Positions 49,301 through 61,300 of a stretch of 64,000 bases of DNA are shown here, piece after piece. Origin of the DNA: Jaltomata sinuosa (taxonomy: Eukaryota; Streptophyta; Magnoliopsida; Solanales; Solanaceae); assembly GCA_003996215.1 (NCBI GenBank), contig QJPP01003155.1, positions 62,001-126,000 of the forward strand, written 5' to 3'. Under the pieces are notes generated by a model. The model ran no database searches. It saw only the letters and a program-made list of their open reading frames with translations, and was not told the DNA's origin. Each line of letters begins with the position of its first letter. Within the stretch, counting starts at the first letter, position 1. The position numbers and the translations under genes are program-made.

Positions 49301-52300
49301 TAACACTCCAATTCTAACATTTTATTCATTTCAACATACACGGCTAAGACTATAACTAGTGCATGCTTATAATTTATTTAAACCTGAAAATGTCAAGCTT
49401 ACTCTGATTTACTCCAGCTACTTTTTTTAGCATGTTGATTTTTGGTGTTGATTTTTAAAAGAAAAACTTTTGTAGCAAAACCAAAAAGGACCGAGCATGT
49501 ACCAATAATTTTATATTAAATATAACTTTAATACTGCTAGCGATTATCACTTGTAAAGAAATGGATCTTGGACCTAACTCAAACCGAAAAGCTAGCTCAT
49601 GAGGGGAGGAATGTCCAAGACCATACAGGAGACCACCCATCCCATTAACCACCGATGTGGGACTTTTTCACACCCTCCCTCACGCCCAGGGCTGGACATC
49701 TGGTGCATGGGCTATTTCAATATGGCGGCCCATCATCGGGTGAGATGGATCATGCTCTGATACCATTTTAAAGAAATGGATCTTGGGCCTAACTAAACCC
49801 CAAAAGCTAGCTTATGAGGAGAGGATTGCCCAAGACAATATAAGGTGACCACCCATCCCATTACCCATCGATGTGGGACTTCTTCACACTTCTCATAAGA
49901 AAATGACTCCTCATTCAGCTTATATTTGTGATATATGATCTACAAATACCAACCTATCCCGGGGAAATAAATGCTTTACCCATAGTACTACTTCCTGCAT
50001 CATTTGGTGACCCATTAGAAAAAATATACCAATAATTTTACCTTTTACGTTGTTTTACAATTGGTAGCATTATACTTGTGCATAACAACTTCTAAGGGAA
50101 CTAATTTGACTGAGTGAAAAAAGCAACTATTTATCAAGGATTAAGTCATTCACGCATGACATAAGCTAGTTTAGTGATAGGATAAATAAACACACCTGAT
50201 AGGCTCTTTCCAGGAACCATCACGAGTTAAAACAAAAGAAGCTTGGGAGATTGCTTCTTTGAAGGAGTCATCCTCTTCCATCAAATATTTGATATCTTGT
50301 AAGATGGATGAGAGTAATCCATCTTGAGAAACAAACTCAGGCATGTGAGTGATTACATAATGTTTGATGAAGTCCGCCTTTGTAGGTTCTGCAACTTCTA
50401 AGTATTTATTCAAGATAATCCTTTCCTTATCTGATTCAATTCTCAAGAAATCATCATTCAAAAGATCTTCATGTACCCCATTTGGTTTAAGCCATTTAGT
50501 TGACCTACTCAAAGATACCATTTTTCTGCTCTTGAATGATTCAAACATAGGAATCTCTTTGATGATAACCATCTGACTGCTATTCACAGAATCTTCACAG
50601 AACCACTTGGACTGGAGAATGTAGCTCCTAAGTTCATGCATTTCTCCCTCCAATGCATTAGTAAAGAGCCCCTCTATCTTTTCTATCTTCACAGCGGCTG
50701 CCAACAATGCATTTAATATACCACTTGCCGTGGAAGGCTGGACATAACGCATTAATTGGGGATGGTCTATTGGGAGGTCACGCGTCAATATCAGGCATCC
50801 AACGCGCAGCAAAAGTGATGACATATTCTCACTCCATCCACCATCTTTGATCACATTGGAATTTTCCATTAGCTGCAGGAGACGATTGTTTAGAACAGGC
50901 AAAATAGGCCACTTCGAGAACAAAGAGAGATCATCACAAGAAGACTTAAGATAGCTCCACAGCAGTCTCATCCATTCCAAATCAGGATGTCCTTGACAAC
51001 CAGGGACCCAATTCACCTGTTTAGCCAGCTGCCAGTCTGCTGGGAGTAATTGCACAAAAAGTCTCTCAAGCAAAGGGCAAGTCAAGAAAGTAATGTTAAA
51101 ATCTTCACTTCGGGCTACTTCACATAACTTTTCATAGAGAAAAGCAGAGATCCCAGAGTCTACAAGTTGGTGGGGAAGAGAATCCTTAAGAAGACCATAT
51201 CCATCGCCCTGAGCAATATAAATTCGATCACTCTCCCCCCTCTTCTGAAATTTTGTAAATAAACCATTGGAAAGAGGTATCAAGGATAATCCAAAGTAAG
51301 TGCTAGATTGAACTGGAGTTCTTAGGTCAAGCAAGCAGTATTCTAGGGTTAAGATCATAGCATTTCTATCTCTAAATTCACGATTCCTCCTAATTAAAAG
51401 AGTACGGAGCAGTTGAGGTGTAAGAAAATGCACTCCTGGGCATATCTCCTTAAACTTTTCCACAAGAGCCTCAGGGATGGTTGCCAATGGCAAACCAGCA
51501 TCTGATAATGCATCCACAAGTTCCCGTGCCTTGTCAAAAGTGAAATCTGGAAAAATTGCTTGCTTCGTTGAGATCCATTGTCCCCCTCTGGCTTTCGTAT
51601 ACAATACTCTAAGACCGGAATCTGAAATGAAGTTATAGAGTTTCCGCACCACTGACACCCATGGTTCATATCCCATCTTGGTTGGCCAAAAGGAAAAGAA
51701 AGAATCACATGGGCCAATTTCTGAAGCAACTTTCTCAAGTAAATAACCATAAGCTGGAGCAACAACATCTTCAAGTAGGTACATATTCCACTCAGAGCGT
51801 TTCTTCCCACCCCCTGCCATGTCATTACCAAACCATATATCTCTTCGGTTAGATGATAACTCAAAATATGCATTGACATGCACAGGAAGCCCAGTAATCA
51901 CTGGCAGTGGCAAAAAACAGAAGGCACGACCCTCAAAATTCTCTATAGCACCAGCTGATGCCACTGGGAAGTCTAACAATTTCGGAGCAATGAGATCAGA
52001 TTTATCAAAATCACCATCCAAATCGCTTTCAATTTTCATTGTGTGTAAACAAGTAGCAACACATGCCCAAGGAATAGCTTTATGGTACTTATTATCAAGA
52101 TTGGCATGGTTATTCTTACCTCGAATAAATCCTAAGCACTCACTAGTTAACCACAAATATGCACGACCACCAGAAGTGCTCTTCTCAGACACCACAATCT
52201 TATGACACTTCCATGGCAAGTCTATATTCACAGACTTACATAACTGGTTAAGGAACTGAGCCTTATTAGTTTTGTCATGCTGCTTCCCGTACATAAGACT

Positions 52301-55300
52301 GAAGACCTGATGGTTTGAATTACTTTCATCCTCGGGATTACCAACATATTGCTTATCAACACAATGTAGCACTTGCATTTCACTGTTAGCACCTTCTTTG
52401 ACAAAAATCGATATACTTTTCACATTCCGCAGGAAAAGCAGTGTTTCAGAGACAACCTCCGAAAAGGAATGAAATAGCGCTAGGATATCATCAGGTGTGT
52501 ATCTTTCTTTCTTTATTTGGCTTCTAGAAGCAACATTTGCACTCCTAAGGGGGAAACGGAAGAGGGTACCTGGGAAAGAATGTTGCAGATCACACCCAAA
52601 ATGCAGAAATGGAGAAAATTGGTCAGGAAATTGTTCTAATATTGTTCTCCCCGCGAATTTGATACGCAGGCCAGGATGTGAAGGAGATATCCCGGGTAAA
52701 TTGCAGGCATGTGGGTCAAACATAACAATATTTTCTCCCGAAACAAAAGTTGGAATATCCGTGAAGTGATAAACACAATTAAACCCCAGCCCAAATCTTC
52801 CAATGGCAAATGGTTTCTCTAGTTTGGTCTCTTGACCTATACGAGAGATTGCATACAAATCTTGGGGAGTAAAAACAGAGTCGTTGAAACAGTACAAAGC
52901 AGGTCCCTGCCAATCCGCCATTTCAGGAGAGAGAACAGATGAAGTCCCATATTGAGTTTTATCCAATAAAAAAATCACCTTTGAAGCATTAGCATCCTCT
53001 GCATTTTGTACCAGCTCAAACAGAGTCCCAGGTCCATCTGCATACATTTCAAGTATATGTTTAAGCCTGGTTGTTAATGCCTCATGCTGCCCAAATGCTT
53101 CAGCAGCACCAGACAAGCTCAGGTTCATGGAATCAGAACTTTCTGCAAGCAATATCCTTCGAAGAGAGCGTACTCCAAGTTTCTCAGCGACATCATTAGA
53201 AATGTTCCCATGCACAAATCTATGGACAGTTTGACTTGCATTAAAAGCAATATTAGATGAACTACCAAATGAGGAACTAGGATCTTCTGAATCAAGCAAC
53301 CAGGGAGCATCATTGAACACCAAATCCGTAGCAAAAAGCAATCTACATGACACATCAGGCAGGTAGATCTTAACTGGATCTTCAGAAAACTGAACTTCAG
53401 AAAGATGTTGTGCAATTAGTATAGCAGCCCTGATTTCCTGAGTATCCAAAGGAAGGGAACCTTTCTTTATTGCCATTCGACTTAATATATTAGCATAATC
53501 ATTAGGACACAAAAACTCTCGGATGCCCAGCTCCAGAAATAGTTCTTTGAAAACTGCCAAATCCACAGGTATAACACGCATATAAGGAGCCAAATGAAGA
53601 GGACCATTGAGGACAACCTCATCAGTAGTTGCGAATCCATCTCCAACCCAAATCCAGCGACAGCCCTCTAAAACAGCTTTGACAATGTCAATTTCATCTG
53701 AAGCAAGCATGCTCATCAATATAGAATAAATCCTTGGCATTGCTAAGGCCAATTCCTTCCTTAGCATTGGATCAGTAACAATCTCACTATTTTTCCCAAG
53801 CTCAAGAAGCTGTGCAGCAATTACACTTCCTGAAGGTGGAGAAGACCAACCTAATTCATTAGATAAAGCAGAAGAAGAGCATTCTCCATCCAGTATGCGC
53901 ATGCTTGCAGAGACAAGCCACAAGTCACAGTATAATCTCACAAGTTTAGGAGGAGCAACCATGGATGAGACAGCAGGCCATGGTAAAGATTGATACGGAG
54001 AAGAAACAAGAACTGGGCACCAGCATACTAACCGAAGATCACTCCAGAACTTCTCTAAGTCAGATTTAACATGACGAGGTTTAAAAGCATTTGTAGCTCT
54101 TGAGAACATTCTATTCATGGTTCCATGATCATCCTTGGTTGGATCAGGTAGCCACTTCAATGCATTCACTTCCAAATATGAAAGAAGCACTTGACCTCTA
54201 GAATGAGCAGTTTCTGGATTGGTATGCATTAATTTTTCCACCCTTCGAGCACTTCGTATCACTGTCTCAGTGGACACAGTTGTCCTGAGACCCAAACCTT
54301 GTAATATGTCTAAAATACCAGATTCCTGGAAAGCACCATCAGGGAAACTATCACAATCTTCCAATAAAGCATATAATTCCTCGTTTCTAGGATCATACAA
54401 CACCGAAGGACTTCTCATGGAGCCATTAGACGTAGGGATAAAGTCCAAGTTCCTCAGATTTTCTTTAAAATGTGCATCCTCAACACAAAGATGAGGTAGC
54501 TCTCTCAAAATCATAATCATGATGTTGTCACGAATGTCAGGTTCCAGCAAATTGACCCTATTTAAGACATGCTTCTGGTAGAAGTCTGCCTTTCTCATTC
54601 GTGCAATACCAAGATATCTATTTAGCACCTCTTCTTCGGTATTTGAAGAACTACTAATGAACTCAGCAGAAAGGAGAGACGCAGAACAATCCGAAGGCGG
54701 CAAGTATTTTTGAGGGTTTACTAAATCAGAGAACTGAATACTTTCAAAGTGCTCTCCACCATAAACTCGATAAACAGGCAACCTTTTGCAATTGCATAAG
54801 TTGGACACATCCATACAATTGCCAATGTACCACCTCGGGTCCAGAAGAAATCCACGAAGCTCATCCTTTTCATCCACTTCCAGATGTTGAAGAAAATCTT
54901 GCATTCTCTCACTAGAAGAGACAACATCAAAGATAGACTTCAGAACACCACCACCATCAGCATCACAGACATAATTAGATAAGTCTGGATGTTGAATATC
55001 ATGACTGCAATCTAGTATCTTGCATCCTATCTTAATCAGAACATGTTGCATTTTATCAGACAAGTTTTCTGCATTGACCAATTTTATGTGCCTAGACGGT
55101 CTATACAAATGCCCCGAAGTTGATGGTAAGATAGGCCAATCACCAAAGAAATTTAACTCTGCACATTGATCTCTGAGATAACGCCAGAAGAGCGCAAACC
55201 ATGACAAAGTTGGATGGTTAGAACAAGACCCAGGGTCCCAAAGAACTTTAGTTTTATATTTCCATTCAGCAGGGAAAAAATCGGGCATTACTTGAAGGAG

Positions 55301-58300
55301 CTTGGGAACACCGAAAAAACTAAGGTTTGCACCAGATGCCTTTGCAACAGCAGTCAGTCGGTCCAATAAATTGCAAGGAATTTTCCTGTCAATTACTCTA
55401 TCAGAAAGGTTATGAAGAAGTGTGTATTCCAAATCATTGCATATAAAATAAGAGATTCCATTTGTTGGTTCAGACAGCAAACCAAAGTCCCCATTTGCTA
55501 AAGGAAGTAAAGGCAAACCAAATGCATGTATGCCAACATCTGTATCAACGAGGTCCTCAAGGCAATACTCCAACAGCATAAGCCTGTAAGATCTGTCTAT
55601 TGCACTTGAAGACTTGCTTTCCCTAAGATAATGGCGTACTGAATCCGGTGTAACTATTTTCCATTTAATACCAGTAACACAAGTCACAAGCATATTAAAT
55701 AATCCATTCGGCAAACGAACAACAGGCATGCCTAGCTGGACGAGCGCATCCTCAAGCTCTTCGCTTTTTGACAACTTGCTATCATGAAGAAAAGCTTCTC
55801 TTGCTGAAACCCAGTTTCCACCATTGGCATTGGAATAGAAAACAGGGAACTCAATGATGTTCTGGTAGATGTGTTCAACTAAAATATTCCATGGCTCTTC
55901 AAATGAACCAGTGGGCCATAAAGAATAGTAAGTCTCAGTAGGACCAAGCATCTGTTGCACGCCCAGCAGTAATTGAGCATAACTAGGAGCTACAACATCT
56001 TCTAAGAGAAGCCTATTCCAGAGCGAACGAATTCTTCCAGATCTGTCCATGTCAGCTCCATACCAAATGCCTCGACGATTCGAGGAAACCTCAAAGAATC
56101 CATTAATATGTGCACTTAATCCAGTTTTGACGGGTAAAGGCAAGAAACAGAAAGCCCGGCCTTGCTTAAGTACATCATCCTGAAAAATGAAAAATAAACA
56201 ATGACAGAGATATCAGATGAGTAGGCACCAAAACTAACTAATAGAGAAGCCCTCCTTGCAATTAAATATTTCTTGATGGGGGGAAGGAGGGGAGGGGGGG
56301 ACAGAAAGGAAGCACAGAAGTCCACAGTCCCCCTAAATTCTGAAGCCAACCCATGAATTTCAAGTGATATGTGGTAAAGATAATTATTTCAAGTGATACT
56401 CAACAAGCATACTGGAGTCCTAAAATCTGGTTATATAAAAGAAGCCAACGAGTCAAAAACAAAACAGACGAACAGCTCATTCCTAACATACTTATATGTA
56501 TAAGTTGGTTCATCAACGTGATTCCCATCCTCAATCAATTAGATGGGATAACTTTCTGCTGTTCTACCTTAAAAACAGAGAAGATGACACATTGACACCA
56601 ACGAGGACTAAACCCATACCAACAAGCACTGATGCTTAGGTACTTTAGTAGCACCAACAGTTTAGGTTACAAGCCCAATGTTAAGCACACGGAGACTTTC
56701 AGTGGTGTCAAGAACCCACTAGATACCAGAACATGAGCAATTTTAAATATATGACACATCAATTATAGGCGCCTGAAGCACATCCCACAAAAATGTGTTA
56801 CCGAAATGAAAACAAAGGATAGATAGATTAATCCTCATTTGTTTTCCTTTTGTTTTCTCAATCTGTTTTGCTTATTAACCAGCAGACGGGCGTTGGGGGT
56901 TGGTGGAGTATTAGAGAAATAGGAGATATTTATTGCGAGACGACCTTTTGTGTTGTCCAACCACAAGACTAACAACGGTCTTGTCTGAGTACTGGCATAG
57001 GTAAGAAGAAAATTTACTAGGTACTTCCTCTACGACATTTTCAATGACACGTTACTTTAACCTTATCCCTTCTGTGCCTCTATTTCATTTTACATGGCAC
57101 ACTTCCCTTCTAACGTATCCCAAATTGTTCCAACCACTTCATGAAATAACATAATAACATTGTGCACACCATTCAAAACTTCCAATGGTGAATTGACTTG
57201 AATTTAGTACATCGTAATGACACAGAAATATAAAACTTGGTCAATAGTTTGATGTGGATTTTGAAGGAGAGAATTGGATCAAGGAGGGCATGTAATCTCC
57301 TCTAAATGTTATGATTTTATGTACAGGAGATGTGCTCATGGGGTGATTTTGTATTTTATTTTTTTTATCAAGCAAATGTGTTTCATTCATAATAAACATG
57401 GCCAATATATAAGGGGTATACCAACAGGTAAGGAATCTGCAAGATATGATTCTCTACAAACTCCGCCCAATCATCTATACAAGAAGGAACTTTATGTTTA
57501 CACCAAAAGAAAATAAGGGAGCGAAGACTACTCCTCAACGGAGAGAAACTCGACTCTACTCCTTCAAAAGCTCTCTTATTTCTCTCTCCAAACTACCCAC
57601 ATTAAAGCAAGTGGAACCACGTTCCAAGCCCTTCGTCTTTTTCTCCTTCTCCCACTCTTCCAACTTAACATCAACTCTTTCACAGATTTTGGCATTGCCC
57701 ATGAAGTGTCAAACCACCTAAACATATCTCACCACAACCTCATGGTTGTCTCGCAACATAGTAGAAGGTGATCCCCATCCTCGCCCATCTCCTTACACAT
57801 GTAACACTAACTGATGCAAACAACCTTCTGCTTTCTAAAATTTTCCGCTGTCAAAACTACCCACTAGTAGCTAACCAAGTGATAAAGCACACCATCCTCA
57901 GTACCTTGGGATCCATATTGCATTACATGGAAAATCCAACTCCTCCCTAACCAAAAGCTTCTCATAAAAGAACTTCATAGAGAACACTCCATTTTTTCCC
58001 AAGACCCAACACCAAGCATGGGATTATCAACCAAATTGACTTGCCTAGGAAGTAAGGCTAACAATCTTTGGTGTAAAATTAGGACTTGGACCTAGCTCAC
58101 AACCCAAAAGCTAGATCAAAGGGAGGAGGATTGCCTAAGAGTTATAAGGAGACCACCCATCACATTAACTACCAATGTGGGACTTTTTTCATTCTTCAAC
58201 ACCCACCTCACACCTAGGACTGGACATCTAGTGCGTGGGCAATTTTAATTTGGGGGCCCAACATTGGGTGAGATGGGTCCTGCTCTGATGCCATGTAAAA

Positions 58301-61300
58301 TTAGGTCTTGGGCCTAACTCACGCCCCAAAAGTTAGCTCAAAGGGAGGAGGATTGTCCAAGCCTTATAAGGAGATCACCCATCTCAGTAACCACCAATGT
58401 GGGATTTTTTTCATTCTTCAACAATTTGAAACTCATTCACTTCACAATCTTGAAATTCCCTTCTAAGTCTCAAATCCCAAAAAATCTCTCTACCTTGTGT
58501 CCCCCTAATTTTCTGGATTGGCATGACATTCCATACAAACTCTGGAATTCATCTTTCAATAAAACTTCCCCACACCAATTATGTCCCCAAAAATAAACTC
58601 TCCTCCCGTCTCCGACCTTGAATGAAATATATTCCCAAAATAGTCCCATCCCTTCATGATATTTCTCCACAATCCACATCGGAAAGGCAAGGTGATATCT
58701 CTACTTCTCCAACCCCCTTCCGTAATCCCATATTTATCCGCTATCACCCTCCTCAACAAAGCATGTACCTCCACCCTGAACCTCCGAAACCACTTACCAC
58801 TTAGTCATTCTCATTTCTCCCTTCTGTTCTTTCCTCCCACCAACGCTTTGTTAGCCATTGTCTTTCCATATCTGCTTCATTTGATATCTTGCTTTGTCTT
58901 TATGAATAATTTCTTGTATCATAACCTCACTTTTTTTGGCATCATAGCCTTAGTTAATGTAGAGAACTACATGCCATACTTAATTGTTAAGTTATTTATG
59001 ATATAAATTATTTTATATTACTTTTTTTTGACAAAGGTAACAAAATCATTTTATATTACTTAAAATATGTTATCTAACACATTTTCCAAAGATACTTTTC
59101 TCACAAGATTTATTACTAACCAGGTCAGCACAAGGATTTGGAATTATCCACACTATACCAAATGTGTGATACAAATACAACTATCCATCCTTGATCGTAT
59201 CATTAAAATTCAATGATATCGTTGAGTTGTGCGACCGTCTCATCTAAAAGCTTAAGTTGTTAGAGAGAGCACACTTCCATTTACTTGAGTATATTCTCAA
59301 CATGCCCCCCACATCCTGGCATGATTCTTTTCCATGGGCTGAGCATGAGATTCTTTTTGAATCTGGATTGCGGTGAGATTTGAACCTAGGATCTTTGCCT
59401 ACTCTGATACCATATTAAAGAAACGGATCTTTTTTTTTTTGATGACCGTGGTGTCCGAGCCAGTTTTCTCGCACCTCAACTAAATCCACGGGATATCTGC
59501 CAGCTCCCACCAGCAACAGGTACCAGGTAACTCTGTCCACCAAGGCTAGAACAGATGGGAAGTATCACCTAGTGTTTTTTGTCTCCGCTGGGATTTGAAC
59601 CTGAGACCTCAAGCCTCAAGGCTCTTTAACCCACTTCATTGACCACTAGGCCACACCCTTGGGTGCAAAAAAACGGATCTTGGGTTTAACTCAACCCCAA
59701 AAGCTAGCTAAAGAGGTGAGGATTGCTCAAGCCATATAAGAACACCACTCACCCCTTCACCAACCGATGAGAGACTCTTCAATTGTCGAGACCTAATATT
59801 AAATAATTAAAATGGGGTGTTCTCTCTAGCAGCTTAAGATTTTAGATGAGATGGTCACACACTTTAACGTGGTATCAGAGCAGGACTCATCCCAATTCTT
59901 GATTTCCCAATGTTGAGCTCCAATATTATATTGTTCACGCTTCCACCATCGGTTAATTAAGAGATGGGTGGTCTCTTTATATGGTTTGGGCAATCCTCAC
60001 CTCTTAAACTAGCTTTTGGAGTTGACTTAGGCCAAGATCCAATTTTTTAACGTGCTATAAGAGTAGGCAGAGGTCCTCGGTCCAATGTAACCGCCACCCA
60101 AGCAAAAAAAAAAACAAAATTCCACGTGTTTGGCCAATGAAAAAGAATCAAGTACGTGAGACGGCGAGTCGAGACATAATATAATTAAATAATTAAAAAG
60201 TGTGTTTCACTCCAACCGCTTAAACTTTTAGATAAAATGGTCACAAACTTCAACAAATACTAAAATTGCTCCTTATCAGTAAAGCGTGACTTCATGTGTT
60301 TACTTGATTGATTGAGTTGTAAAGTGTAAAATAACTAGAAGGGAGAAACTACATTACCTTGGATGAATTATCTGATATGCAAGCAGCAACCGATGCCCAA
60401 GGCAGAAGGTGAATATCAAAGTCCTTTGATGCTTTCGCAGCAAAAGCACCTATCCTACTAGACGGTGAAGACAATCTTTGTACTATATAAAACCTATCAG
60501 TTCTCTTCTGAGGATGACTCCCATTAACTGCCTCGCTCAAGAATTCCATTGAAAAGGTATCCACAAAGGAATCATTTGAATCCGTCAATTTCGATAGTCT
60601 CAGAAGTGCCTGACGATGCCAAATGGTATCACTGTTGCCTGAGTTCACAGAGCAGGAATATGTCTTCCGTGGCTCGGCCAAACCAACATCCCATTCGTAT
60701 ATCTCTATTGATAATACACTTTTAAGAAAAAGTAGTGAGAAAACTCCTTCCTCGTAAAGTTGTCCTAACATTGACGAGATATCATCCTCCAAGTAGCCTT
60801 GCTTGGAGAGCTTACTACTTGCAGCCTGATCTGCATTCCTCAAAGGGAAACGGAATAAAGTTCCATGGAGAGGACTTATCATGTCACAACCAAAAGCACA
60901 ATATGGAGAGAACTGATCTTTGTACAGTGAGATGGCTGAAGAACTAACATACTCAATCCGTTTTCCAGGATTTGATGCTGAGACATTTGGAAGGTAAACA
61001 CCTTGGGGGTCAAACAGTACAACATACTTTCCACTTACAAAGGACGGCAAATCGGTTAGATGATACACCGAGTTGAAGCCAACCCTGGAAGAAAACACAC
61101 CAATTCAAAGACATAAGGTGATTGCATTTGCCAGAAACTTAACAAGATTGAGGGAGAAAACAGTACAACTTTCCCTCAACCTTTCAGTTATTTCCCTTTT
61201 TAAGCAAAAGATGCAAAATTTTCTGAGTAAAACTTTAGTACCAAGTTCACACTGTGAATTAAAATGTTAGAAATTAAGATAAAAGAATGGGAAAGACTCT

